DNA of 64,000 nucleotides from Pestalotiopsis fici W106-1 (taxonomy: Eukaryota > Ascomycota > Sordariomycetes > Amphisphaeriales > Sporocadaceae). The notes beneath the pieces were generated by a model. The model had not been told where the DNA came from. It did no database searches and was given only the letters and a program-made list of their open reading frames with translations. The first letter of the stretch is position 1; the number at the start of each line of letters is the position of its first letter. Positions 38,295 to 51,681 of this stretch are shown piece by piece. Position numbers and translations under genes: made by a program. The DNA lies in contig NW_006917103.1 of assembly GCF_000516985.1 (NCBI RefSeq), positions 682,001 to 746,000 on the forward strand, written 5' to 3'.

Positions 38295-40131
38295 TTAAAA
38301 GTTCTCCTTACCCCAGACAAAAGAGAATCTGAGAAGACATGGGTTAGCCTCAGTCCATACATGAATTCAATTTGCTTTTGGCTTACCCAGGTTCACTGTA
38401 TTTGTTACAGAAGATGTGAAGCGCACTACCCAGACCCTTGGGTCCACAGAAGAACACACCAGCTTCGGCGGGTGCATGAAGCTTTCTGATACCACGGAAG
38501 ATCATGTCCCAGTTGGGGCGGCCAAAGTTGGTTGGACTCCTCAGGCCGGTAATGGTGTCCTTGTCGGCATTGGCATCATTGATCATGATGTTAGTGGCAT
38601 CGTCGGCCTTGATCTTGGCTGTAAGATACGTGTGGATCTCAATACGTCCGTCGACATCCTGGGCCTCAATAGCAAGCAGAAGCGAACGGAACCACTCGAA
38701 AGAGCCGAAATCTCTGCAGATCCAGAAGAAATAGACCTTGCCGAGTCGCGTCTTCTTCTGCGGGTAGTTCATCCGGTACCAAATAGACTTCAAAATGGAG
38801 GCAAAAGGTGTGACACCAATACCAGCACCACAGAGAACTGCAACCTCGTATTTGAACACGTCTTCCGAGGCAGAACCGAAAGGTCCATCGACGTAGACAC
38901 GGGGCAGGACACGCTTCAGGGCGGGGTCGACATCGCCATCCTGGGCATCGACACCGACAACCTTGGACTTGTCACCCTTCTTGCCGAAATCGCAGCCGAG
39001 AGTCGTCGCTACGGCCGTGGTAAAGTCACCAGCGACACGCATATGGATCGAGATGTAATCCTCCTCGGGCGCACTGGTCAAAGTGAAGGGGTGATACTGC
39101 CACAACGATACCTCGGGACAGCAGAAAAAGATGTATTGTCCAGCTCTGGTCTTGGTGTTCTCCTTCTTAATCTGAATCTCGCAGACGTTGCTAGGGTGTT
39201 GGATAACCTTGGAAACATAAGTCTTGTGGCGTCCACGGATTTCACGCGCGACACGCTCTGCCAGGTAGATGAAACCTCCATACATCCAGTACTGCCAGAA
39301 GACACCGATAGCTGTAGTACCGACCGAAATGCAGTATGGTGCAGTGTCAGGCTGAATCATACAGAAAGCTCCGTGGAAGGACCAGAAGAGGAAGAAGACG
39401 ATAAACATGTGGTGCGTATACCAGAAGCGCTCATAGTTGGCACGGCGTGGTTTTTCGTATGACGTGATAACCATTCCCGTGAGCGCAATCAGCATGATGT
39501 AGCCGGTCCAACCGGGCCCGGAAGTGAAGTTGGCGAGAAGCCATCCATAAATGCCCAAGTTGTTCTTGGCTGCGATTTGAGCGAAGTTGTTCCAGTGAGC
39601 AATCGTGTGGACCCATGAAAAGAAGAAGATGGACCAAGCTGTAGTAATGTGAAAGGTAATGTTCTTGTCGAATTGGATAATACCATTGAGTGGCGTCTGT
39701 CGTGCGATAGAAATAAAGGTTCTGCAGACGGGCAAAAGAACCAGGGCAACATCAATGTGGAGAACCAGGGCGGCAGATCTGGCAATCATGTAAGTCGGGC
39801 CAAAAGTGTCACGAGCGCCTTGCAAGTTGTCCTTGACAGCGTAATTGACGAAACCAAAAGCAAAAACCATGGCGTGCAAAGCCATGAAGACAAAAACGAA
39901 GCTGTCATAGTAGTTAGCAAATCCTGAACTTTTCCGCCTCACCGCAATGGCAGCGACGTACAATCTTCGGTAACCCTCGTTGATCATCCATCGGTCGAAC
40001 CGCTCGCTCATTGTCAATTCCTTTTGCCTCTCCTGGGTCATCTCACCCGAGAGCAAGATTCTGTTCAGAGGCGTCCATCTTGACCGCTCCGTCTGCTTCT
40101 CCCCATAGTCCATCATTCCGTATCCAGACAT
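38295..40131 (-). CDS. noxB: NoxB, fungal NADPH oxidase catalytic subunit
   Basis: NoxB passes electrons from NADPH through FAD and two haems across the membrane to oxygen. In filamentous fungi it is tied to ascospore germination and appressorium penetration. Exons on the minus strand: 40,131-39,962, 39,901-38,387, 38,328-38,295 (572 aa). Seen: the NoxB-type N-terminus MDYGEKQTERSRWTPLNR and MINEGYRR; haem histidines in NITFHITTAW and FSWVHTIAHW (14 apart), and in FWYTHHMF...FHG; FAD motif HPFTLTSAPEED; NADPH motifs GAGIGVTPFASI and GVFFCGPKG; C-terminal VWGKENF restored by splicing. Intron 1 is exactly 60 nt and stop-free (donor GTACGT, branch CTAAC), so retention keeps the frame; the 58-nt intron 2 has GTAAGC...CTCAG. 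The N-terminus separates it from NoxA. All key residues are present. Confidence 0.96.
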
Positions 40132-43100
40132 TTTCGGCTAGGATCCAACGGCGACAGGCTTGAATCGGGTATCTGAATGTTCTTGACAGACCAATATCCG
40201 CGGGCTCCTCCAAAGCCCACCTGTATCTCCGGAAACTCCCAATGCAAGGCGTGGTTCCTCCAATTGATCGAATATGCCGAGAAAATATTGAAAGTAGCGT
40301 ATCGTATTTAAAAAGTTCTTCAGAGCCTGCTGAATTGCTGTATATCCATCTAATCGTAGTAATCCAAACGGGTAATTATGTTTAAAGAACGGAAATGAAC
40401 TGAAGCCTGGAGGCGTAACGAAGCAAAGAAGCCGCGCCAGTCAGCCAAAGAACGACACACCGGCAATCAGCAACGAAAGAAAATCAAGTGAGGGTGAGAG
40501 AGTTTGGTTGGAGAAAAGGAGAAGCAGCCGTCTCATGCATGAGAACGGGAAAGTGGGAGGGGGATTGCTGTTATGGGAGGACGAATGCCAAGCATTGGAA
40601 ACATAGGATCGTTCGACGTAGATCATACCTCTGATAATAGTACGTATGCCTGCACCAGGCGGCTACTTCGACGGGCACACGTGTCCTGGGGGGTGGGATT
40701 TTCGTTTTCCAGGAATACCAAGATTCCCTGGAACAATCGTGGGCAAGAAGCAAAAGAAGAAGATGAAGGATAAGAAAAACGGCAGTGTGGGAGGATGTGA
40801 TTAGAAGTACAGGGGTCCATCCGCCTGGCCAGGGTACAGAGGCTTGCCCAATTCCGTACGTATCTGCGACATGCGGCTACAAGACAATGAGCTAACAATA
40901 TTTGCAGAGACTCCAGACGTCTGGCATCTTGCAGCGAAGTACCATACGACAAATGGGCTACAACGGAGCCATGATGGAGCCAGGATAATGGATGCTGCCC
41001 ACCAAGATGGGTAAAGAACAAGGGCGAGCCCGTCGGTTGTCAAGACAAGTCGGGCATGCAGCAAATGACAAACCACTTGACTCAGCGGCGGCACGGCCAG
41101 CAAAGGCCCAAGTGAGTGGAGAGCAGTGGTAAGATGGCCGTCAGATCTCGAAACAAAGTGGTCTCGATCGAGTCGAGGGACGGTTACAGTGTGGTTCAGA
41201 ATGGCGAGGGTCCAGGCGTTCAATCAAGGTCCAGTGGAGCCAGGAAACTGTTCCTGGCAGCAGTGCCGGGATGGGCCTGCAGCTAGCTTGAGCTTGAATC
41301 CAACGCTTGTTCAGACATCAGCTGCTAAAATGTGAATACCCAGTGGATAGTAGGAGCAATGCCTAGTAACAGTAGTGGTAGGATATACCCGAGCGCGGAA
41401 ATAGAGCACGAAGAACCGGTAGTCCACAAAGAGGAATGTCGATAACCTTTTTTCCAGTACGAGGTTCTCACCTTGACTTGAAGCTGCCGAGTATTCCTCC
41501 GTCTCCTGACAAATTCTGGCACATGTCCATGAGGATGACGACGAATCTGCGCATCTCAATCCCTTGAAGCTCGTTTGGCCTCGACAGTCTTGTCTGGTAT
41601 GTACATAGATGATGGGCACGAGTTGTGGTTGCACAGCTTTCTTGTCAACGGCTTCAGGATCGCCACAGAAGCGTACGAGAGCGGTGGGTAATGGCGCCAC
41701 TCTGGCCTGCAGCCTTCATGCCCCTTGGATAATTTACAATTAGCCATGTGCATCCATTGGGAAGAGACAAGCCGTCAACAGGCATTGGATGGGCGGCAGA
41801 AACAGAGGCTGGTTGGTTGGTTGGCTGGCTGGCTGGTGGAATAGCTTGAGAGACAGAGAGAGAGAGGCAAAGCAAAGAGACCCAAGAAGAATTGTGCGGG
41901 CGCCAATGCGGCGGCTGGTGCCCCCTTACGCGCTTGGAAGGGGTGGTCAAGGCCTGAGGCGGGCTTGTCATTGGCTAGCTCCTGGCTCTTGCGATCCAAC
42001 TCCGGGGTAGGAGCGTGTCGCATAGTGTTTCGCCAGGGGTCACTTGTGACACTCGCCAGAGATCTTGGCGACCTGCGCCGTTGCGAGCGCAATTCTTCAC
42101 TTCACGCTCACCACGGGAGTCGTCCTTGTGGATGAGTCCCACGTTCGGATGGTGGGAGGCGGGTGATGGACACTTGAAGTCTTTTGAACCAGTTGTGCAA
42201 CATTGTTTCCACATAGGATTGTGTCTCTTCTCTCACCTTATACAGACAGATCCTCTTTCAGTACTCTCTGATTGGTTCGGACCCTTTTCTCAGGAAAAGC
42301 TGTGCACTTACATAATTACTATAGTACCTCTTTCACGAACCATAAACCTCTCGATCAAGCAAAGAACACCGAGGGAATTCCACATGCATACAGAGAACAT
42401 GCATACATGATACCAGTTGCCTCCATAGTTGAGCCTCGACTTCAGACGAAGCAACCGCGCACACAAGAGCCCTATTAGCCCAAAGGCTCGGAAACGGCAC
42501 TTTATTACTGGGCCTCACGGCATGTACTTTCCGTTGGGTTGCGGATAATGGCGCTAGATATCCTTTTTCATGTTGCATAACAATCTCGGCTTTCCCTCCG
42601 CTGGGTCTCCTGCCAACTGCGTCCAGGGGCCGAATGTTCTAATCATAGCTCTCTGCTTAACATTCGAGGGGCCATGGGTTGGTACACAGCAGATCGCAAC
42701 ACCCAGCTCGTCAGGTCCTACCTACTCGAATCCTATGACTTTCTTTTTGAACTCTTCATTCAGCGGCCCAACTCTACGGTTATCTATTCCGAGTAGTCTC
42801 GGCTTGGCACACTCGACATGCGCTGCGCAAGCTTTGCACGGGTTCTACATACTGCTACAAACAAGGCCATGTACAGATAGGGCCACATTCGATGCAAGGG
42901 CTCGGTTCCCTCTCCTTCATGAGGCTCTGCTCTCTAGTTTGCACAGATCTCGACAACGAACGAGGTTGACCCCTGTACCTAAATGTATTGCATTCTTAAT
43001 TCGTATAGAGAAACTCATTTACAATTCTGACAAACTTTGAGAATGGATCCTCAACATTGGGGATTCCCGGCAAATTCGATTCTCTGGAAATAACTACCCG

Positions 43101-44074
43101 TTCGCAAGCTCAACCTTTTGTGGTTACGACGATGTCATACTCCAAGGAGATATAGTGAGTCACGTGTTGACTCTTCTTAACGTGCACCCAGTCTTGGGCA
43201 GTGCCTCAAGAATTGAGATATTGCCTGCGCCCAGATGAGCTTTGGCAGCATCCATGGCTTAGGGAAAACCCAAAATTTACGCCATTCTCCCTACACTTTT
43301 CACAATCATGTCGTATCAAAGCGAAGATGGCTTACATGAATCAAGTCGCCGGGCCTGAGACTGGCAAAGGCAACACCCGTAGCAAACTACTTGTTTCGTT
43401 TGATCCCATCTTCTGGCCGAGCACGCCGGAAGCCGAGAGCTGGCGCGGCAGCCTTGGTAAGGTGCAAGCTGTTTTCATCTCGGAAATCGGTATAACTGTT
43501 TCCCAACGTCATATTCGGCATGAAGTGGTGAATATGTCGTAACTGAGGGGCATTCACGGGGTCCCAGGATCTGATGTGTTGTGATTACAATGTTTCATTC
43601 TTACCCTTATTGACTCAGGAGCTGGAGGATTCGGGTCGATATGACGTTGTGGTGCCAGTGGAAACATATCAGCGAGGTATATACATTCATACTCATGCAT
43701 GATCAACCGGGAGCATGATGGCAGTTGCATGCCGAGCAGATACACGGGGGTGTCTAAAATTTTGCCTCATGACCTTTCTTTCAGGCTCGCTTGGCCTCTA
43801 TGTAATTAGCAACGTGCAAACCATATCCATGCCAATCCTTCTCAAGTACAGCGCAAAATGATCTGGACAAACGGGACCCAGACCAATCAAAGCACTATGT
43901 ATCAGTCGTGGCATCAAGCAGGGCTTGTGGTCATGATGGCTACCCTGAAGCCCCTGCGTTGACAACCCTTCTGATGGCCAAGTATCCATCCCTGTGGTCG
44001 CTTGTGTCTATTGCTTGCCACAGCCATTTCCAGCAAATCTCTCAGACAACCCCATCAACTTTCCCAGACGATCA
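40132..44074. other. Long upstream region of noxB, no secure gene
   Basis: 3.9 kb between the noxB ATG and the Ubc4/5-type gene. Several 100-150 codon frames are open on both strands without motifs. A TGGT/TGGC microsatellite lies at 41,809-41,839 and a GA tract at 41,848-41,867. Non-coding RNA or a divergent small gene cannot be excluded. Confidence 0.5.
41809..41867. repeat. Microsatellite (TGGT/TGGC)n followed by (GA)n
   Basis: CTGGTTGGTTGGTTGGCTGG continues with further TGGC units. After a short spacer follows GAGAGACAGAGAGAGAGAGG. Confidence 0.85.
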
Positions 44075-45092
<1,018 letters not shown>

Positions 45093-48000
45093 TGTGTAGA
45101 TGTGTTGTTGGAGTGTGTTGAGTTGGACGGTGTCTCTGACAAGTCGCGGAGTGCTCTCGAGGCTGGGCGTCGAAAGCTATTTATCAGGTCAGTCAAAATG
45201 GAATGCGGGAGAAAAGGATAGATGGTTTCATAGGTCGGGTGCGACAAAGAAAGCGGCGTTTGTCAGAGTCGGGATTCAACGTACCAGAAGGGGTATCGAA
45301 GTGGTGGACTAATGCAAAAAGGAAAGTGTTTGTCTGTGACGAGTGTTGTTGTTGTTGTTCTCGCCAAAAGGTGGTCGTCGACGTCAGAGTTGTAAATGGC
45401 AGAAAAGAGATTTAAGGCTTCTCTGGACGGGCGGGCTGACGATGGGTGGTGATGGTTCCAACGGGTCGGTGAATGGGGGAAGGGGAATTGGGGGGAGAAG
45501 GAAAGCAAGGACCCAGTGCAGCAGTCGCCAGGTGTTGACCCTCGAGCCTATCTGTATGGCGTGTTTGGTTGTCAAGGCCGGCCGTTAGCAGCCTTTTTTT
45601 AGTGCACCGTGCAGTTGCTAGAATCCAAGTACTGTGGTGGGTCCAAACGGGCAAGCATTGCCCAGCAGGCAAGCAGTCGGGAATCAGTCAGAGGTTGGGA
45701 GCCAAAGGACCTTGAGCACAGCGAGTGCAGCATTCAGGCACGGGGTTGAACAAACGCCACAGGCACAAAAGCGCCTGACAAACCAGGAATTTCCATTGAT
45801 ATCGCCCCCCTTGCCTTTCACGGGCCCGCCTTGTCCGCTACTCAGCTGCCAAAGAGCCCCCTCCCCAACCCAAGATTAGTGCATGAGAGCACTGAGGAAA
45901 AGGCACCTCGGAACTTCATATCACTGTAGTACACTGCTCCCTACGTTACGTACCTACATTACCGATTGATAATGCCCATCCTGACTGACTTGGAATTCAA
46001 TGACTCGACCCGCTTCCAAAGTTTGGTTTTTCTCCCACTCGAAAGTGCATACCTAATAGGAACGAGATAAAAACATGGAGATCAACATCTCCTTGATCTG
46101 GACCCAATCATCTGTCTCCTGTTTTGCTCGGGCGTTAATGGCAAGATCCCCATTGCTCTTGATCCTTGGGTAATCATGACTATTGGCAGCCAATTGGTGC
46201 TGGGCCTTTCATTCTCCCGACCAACACAGCCACATATCGCCTGTTGCGACACACACCACATAACAGACAGACACACCGAACATGCAGGACACGCACGGTT
46301 GGGCGCTAATCAACCAGCACTGCAGATACGCAAGAGGCACTGTGCAGTGACTCGGTTCAGCCCGATAGACTTCGCCATTCGCCTCATCTTCCCAGTGCCC
46401 CCGGTTGGGACGATTGTCAGCTTCTGCTCTGCTGACTGATCGATTGGTGTATCCGGCATGCACAATGGTGACAGCTGAATCATCCAAGTGCGAACACATC
46501 CCGAAAAGCTGAGTGGGAGTGCTTTCCTTCCATGAGAGTCTCTTTTGTCACGTGTTATGCCGAGCTGAACAGCGCTGGCCACCTCTGCAACTCTTCCATC
46601 GTTCGTCTCGAAATCGCCATGCCGAAGGGATGCTACAATTAGAAGCACTCGACTAAACATTCCAAGATCCTTGTCTTGGACCAAGAACCGACCGTGTCAT
46701 CTTGCCTAGGAAACACGTCCAACTTGGCAGTGAAAGGTCAAGCGCCGTCGGCGTTTCCCTGCCCAGAGTATTCTGGATGCAGACAGAGTTCGTCATCTCT
46801 CGGTGCCATGAAGACTGTATTTCCCTCTGCCATATCCTCGTAGTCTATCGCACGACTTTGCAATGAGAGCAAGAGCAACTCGTCAAGATTCGGATGAGGA
46901 TGTCTACCCCTTTTAGTGTTGAGAATAACAAGTAGGTCAAAAGAAGCGGTGTTCATACCTTACTTATTACCTGATTAGAGGTTGTGTAGTCAACTTTAGC
47001 ACCAAGGCCAGACCCATACCTTGCATTCGCCCAACGATCATGGCTCTTCTTGAGCCATGCCCAGGTCTAATTCGACCTTAACACTTGAAAGATGACCTGC
47101 TAAAATAGCAACCGGTCTTTGATCATCCTCAACATTGGCTTCCTAACTTGCAGCACCCCCGCTACGCGCCAAGACTATCTCAGCCCTGAATATGCATCGT
47201 ACTCACCAGACTTGCCTAGACAGGCACGATATTTCTGTCATAATTCACAGGGCTGGCTGCTATGTAAAATGACAAAGAACACGCTCACTTCTTCCTGAGT
47301 TCTACTCAGACTCTATGTATATAATGTTGCAATCTGACTACCTGGCACTCTGGGCAAGACTTGGGAGGCAACCCGTCCTCCTGCAAGTACGCGCCTATTA
47401 CGGCATCTTTGTGCACATCCTCACCTACCCCCCAGATGCCGAACAGCCGTTCAACACCAACCAGATGACGAGATCCGTGATGGTCAAGTCGCAAGAGTAG
47501 GGACCCATCGCTTGTGTACAGGCAGAATAAAACAGGGCTTGGACCAGGACTTTGGCCTCACTTCAGCCGCCTACGGACGGAGGCTACTGGATCTTGACCG
47601 CCAGAGGGGAACCGGACCTGGACCCGCTCATCCCTGAGGACCCCACGTGTACAACCTTGGCTCCGTTTCGAGATGGGCCAACGGGTCGGGGCTCTTCCAA
47701 CACGATATTGCGGGGACCGAACGGGCAGTGTTGATCTCTAGCATTTGTCTACGTAGCATGACCGTCGACCATTGGCTTCACCTGAGCCAGCAATTCCGGT
47801 CAGTCTTGACTCAAGATGTGGAAGAGGGGTAGATCATGCCACGGCCCTTGTGATTGTGCTGTCCTTGGGCCTGGTATGAAGGGTCTTCGTCGCCAATGAG
47901 GCTACTATAGTCGAGCCGGGCAGCCGGGGTGAGCGGCTCTTCGCCGCGCGGGATCATGTCACAACAGCTTGGCAACGGACTTCCTGAGAGGTTTCTCTTA

Positions 48001-48324
48001 CTGGTGGAACCGGATCTTCGTATAGATCAGCCACTACAAAACCATTCTAGAATAAGGATGGGCAATGATAGACTTGGGATCCCTGTTAAGGGTCCTACAC
48101 GTAGTGCTATGCCGTCTCGCTACACTATGATGATGCATGAAGTGATAGGGTTGTTCTGCGGACCAACGTGGGGTTGAGAAGTGATTCACTTGAGACCTCT
48201 GGATATATAAAGAGGCAATGTTCTCGTCTGTTTGTCCTGCTGATATTCTTCTCTCATTCTCATCACTCCTCCTCAACTACTCATTACATTTACTCAACCC
48301 ACAACTCCCCAAACACAAGACAAG
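45093..48324. other. Intergenic, no secure gene
   Basis: 3.2 kb between the Ubc4/5-type E2 and the CVNH gene. Only short frames without motifs, plus a (GTT)5 run near 45,345. The last 120 bases hold the CVNH promoter and leader. Confidence 0.5.
48204..48211 (+). promoter_or_regulatory. TATA box of the CVNH gene
   Basis: TATATAAA lies 114 bp upstream of the ATG at 48,325. It is followed by a CT- and CA-rich leader typical of well-expressed fungal genes. Confidence 0.5.
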
Positions 48325-48898
48325 ATGGCTGGAAACTTCTTTGCTACTGCCGAGGGACTCCGTCTTGAGGACGGTCACTTCCTCAGAGCCCGCCTCCAGA
48401 GGATCGACGGTGAATGGGTTGACACCGAGATCAACCTCAACGAGCACATTGGCAACGCCGACGGTATGTTTGAACTTTTATTAAACTTTGAAATAATAAC
48501 TAACATGATGGATTTTAGGCCACTTTGAGTGGAACAGCTCTGGTAAATAGATTTCCCCCAGGACCCTCGTCAGCATCGTACAAGAGAGCTCATATTCCCC
48601 CTCTTCAACTAGGCTTTGCCAACTCTGCCGAGGACATCTACCTCTCCGTCGAGGGTACCGGCCCCGTCGCCGTGCTCCGCGCCAGACTCCGCCGTGAGGA
48701 CGGCGAGTGGGAGAACCGTGACCTCAACCTGAGCGAGCGTCTCGCCAACAACGACGGTCAATTCCACGTAAGCATCCTCCTTTGCCCTACAATTTTTGAA
48801 CCTCGGTCGCTAACTTTGAATTCTTCAGTGGAGTAAGTTGTTTTTAAAGCCTACAAAGCCGAGAGTTGCAGAGAAACTGACCATACAATGTAGCCTAA
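48325..48898 (+). CDS. CyanoVirin-N homology (CVNH) domain lectin-like protein
   Basis: CVNH proteins are small two-repeat folds, and several bind high-mannose glycans. Exons: 48,325-48,463, 48,519-48,542, 48,613-48,767, then probably a 4-nt exon 48,829-48,832 and a last exon 48,894-48,898 (about 108 aa). Repeat 1: LRLEDGHFLRARLQRIDGEW with INLNEHIGNADGHFEW. Repeat 2: IYLSVEGTGPVAVLRARLRR, then LNLSERLANNDGQFHW. Intron 1 (55 nt) and intron 2 (70 nt) split GNADGHFEW and WNSSGFANS, both in phase 1. The end is uncertain. After FH, the CAG acceptor leads to TGGA followed by GTAAGT, and splicing to TGTAG gives W-T-stop. Without that splice the frame runs on for a long unlikely tail. No signal peptide, so it is probably cytosolic. 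Confidence 0.88.
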
Positions 48899-50100
48899 AT
48901 TTATACCCACGCAGCGATTTGATTCAAGGTCTATTCGGTAGAACAAACTATGGTATATTGTCGAGGACTAAACATAAACAAGCCAATGACTCAATAAAAC
49001 AATGACGTTGCCTTGTACAAGAAGTCTTCTCCCTCGCGAGCCGTGACTACGAGAATGAGTGTTTGTTGATCCGTTTCATCTTGCTTGTGATACGATAGAA
49101 GTGTTCTGAAGCGGGGGCCTTGTTCTAGACTCTCGGCTACCATGACATGTAGAGTCGCTTTTGGCAATTGCTTCCGCTTCATCTCTAGCCTCGGATACTT
49201 CCACTGTTGCTTGTCTCGGCCCTAAATGACATGTCCTCTGAGAAATACCAGTCTTTGCTTTTCCGGTTCTCAGCGCTGTCGACTTCAAACGAACCCCCTC
49301 ATGAGATCATACCAGTACACTACAGCTTAACACGTAGGCATTGTTCCTGCAATACGTGTCCGTTTCGGGGTGCTCGTGAGGTCCAGTTTTACGGATCCAC
49401 TGGTGAGGTAATTCCCAGTAGGCTATGTTGTCGTGATATAGTTTTGCGGTTCCGCACAACTGGCATTGACTCCACAATTTAAACTGCTTGTCCCCCCTGG
49501 TTGGATGTGTTCCTGCGTGCAGGGTAGGGAGCAAGACGAGGCGAGATTCTCAACCCCATATTGCACTCTCCGTCGACTCATTAGTGTATTTTGTAGGTCA
49601 TAGGATAAAGAGCTAAAAAGGGGTATCCTGCAAGCACCTCACAATACTTGATGTCATCAAGTCACTCGGAGGCACTCGGTGTGTTTGATAAGACATGGTG
49701 GATAGGAGCTTGGTTCGCTTCTCGGCTGATACTCTGGGAATTGAATAATGAGAGTTGGGATTTTTTCGACTACGAACACGACTCGGGGATTTAAACAATG
49801 ATCAATTTGAGCACGGAATAGGGCGTGTATGCGAAAGACGGCACGTTACAATATGGGGATGAAGTTCATTACTGATTGCGTTACCTAGAGCATACGGATT
49901 GGTTTTCAGCATGGTTGCGCGAGCAGAAGCAATGGATTATATTCAAAACAACTCTAAAAGTCGATAACTGCAGCTAATGGAATTGGCAAGCGACAGTACA
50001 TATTGAATTTGAAAATTGTACACTGTCAATGAGAGATGTGCAATGCATCTGCCCAATTTCACGATATCTTGCCCTCAGCAACGAGGAAAATCACACGCGT
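48899..50100. other. Intergenic, convergent 3' ends
   Basis: 1.2 kb between the CVNH gene and the 3' end of the P450 gene. No motif-bearing frame was seen. Confidence 0.55.
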
Positions 50101-51681
50101 CTATCTCAATTTTGCGTTGACAAACAACGGCTTGAGACAGGCCACCGCTGGGGAGAAGTCAGCTTCCAGAGATGCCTCTGGATTCGCCAGTTCAAGCTGG
50201 AATATCTACCGTTAGCGTTCGATTACCAGATTGGTCTACGGAACAGCATGTCAGACTTACCTCGAATTTCATCACCAAGGCAGGTAGTACCTTTTTCATT
50301 TGCATCACGGCAATATTCTGCCCCAAGCATACGCGACGGCCTCGACTGAAACCCATGTGTGATGCTTCCATCTGTCTCAACACGTCCCGGTCCGACGTGA
50401 GCCAGCGTTCAGGGCGATAGACGTTGGCGTCGTCACCATAGATCCTAGTATTCTGGTGCACGGCAGATGGCAGACAACCTACACTGGTGCCTTCTGGGAA
50501 GAACATGCCGGCAATGGTAGCGCCACCGGCAGGTACAAGACGCTCCATTGGCCAGGTCGGGGTGGGAAAGACGCGCATGCTCTCTCGAATGACGGCGTTG
50601 AGGTACGGCAGCTTGTTGACTTCTGAGAAGGAAGGAATATCGGAAATCTGGGCTTGTGATAGCTCTGCTCGTAGACTCTCGAGAGCTGTCGGATTCTTGA
50701 GCAGATTGTAAATGGCCGCCGTGACGGTTGTGGCGGTCGTGTCTCCCGCACCAGAGATGGTGGACATGAGCATGCCTACGACTCCAGAGGTATCGAGCGC
50801 CTCGGGATGGTCTTTGCTGGCTTCCAGAAATCTGTGCAGGAGGTCGACATGTTCGGTATCGTATTTATCCTGTCCAGACCTCGCTTTAAGTTTCTGCACT
50901 GCGGCCGCTGCCATGCTTGACGGAGCACGCTTTTGTCGCATGGCTAGCGGATTGCGGTACACCAATCTCTCCAGACCCGGGATTGATGACCACCAGCCCC
51001 AATGGTTGAAGCGATCGCGAATCAGTTGAATCGAACCGCCCACGTCATCTTCCACCTCGAGGCACCCGAGAGGCTCACCGAATGAGAAACGTCCTGCCGC
51101 ATCCATGGTGTAGTGCAAGACCATTGACGAGAGGTCAAACATTGACTTGTTCTCAATTACTTTGAGAAGCTCAACAATGGTGGCATCAATCCAAGGCTCA
51201 TAATCCAACACTGCAGTGGGTGTGAATGCGTTGGCAACCGATCTTCGCAGTGCACCATGGCGGCCTTCGTCGGCGGTGCTCACCAAACTGGGAACCTCTT
51301 TACCATTTTGAATTCCAACCAAGACCTTGTATGAGTCTGCCTACAACACACAAATTAGAATGAATGCAGAATGAATCATTGGGATTGTAGTGTCTTTACC
51401 GTAATGAAACCCGCTCGGCTGCCGTAGACCACATTGATGACTTCTGGGTCGTTGATACTGATACTTTGTACCCCATATCTCACAATGGGGCCGCATTCAG
51501 AGTGCAAATCGATCAACTTTTGCCTCAGCTTGCCGTTATATTGCAAATATGCCCGCCACAGATCCGTGGTGCCAGCGATTCGAGGTCCGGGTGCTTTGCT
51601 GAGCTTTAGCCAATTGGTGAGCAAGTGAACGCAAATCAGGGCCGCTGCAAATACGGCCGAGAAGACAAGTATGGATGCCAT
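50101..51681 (-). CDS. Cytochrome P450, pisatin-demethylase-like
   Basis: A microsomal monooxygenase of 485 aa. Exons on the minus strand: 51,681-51,400, 51,340-50,261, 50,196-50,101. Introns: 59 nt (GTAAAG...TTGTAG) and 64 nt (GTAAGT...TCCAG), both phase 0. Seen: N-terminal membrane anchor MASILVFSAVFAAALICVHL, proline hinge KAPGPRIAG, I-helix ISGAGDTTATT, K-helix ESMR, YRPERWL, and the haem loop FSRGRRVCLG with the cysteine ligand near residue 432. The C-terminus LEADFSPAVACLKPLFV, restored by the last splice, is typical of the fungal clan that includes pisatin demethylase. The ATG at 51,681 was chosen because the longer frame upstream adds a non-P450 leader before the membrane anchor. Substrate unknown. 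No biosynthetic core gene lies next to it. Confidence 0.93.

Noticed and set aside
38416..39462. 348-codon open frame antisense to noxB
   Set aside because: It is a mirror frame of the strongly conserved noxB coding strand and has no motifs of its own.
43201..43542. 113-codon plus-strand frame between noxB and the Ubc4/5-type gene
   Set aside because: No motif and an unlikely composition; could not be linked to further exons.
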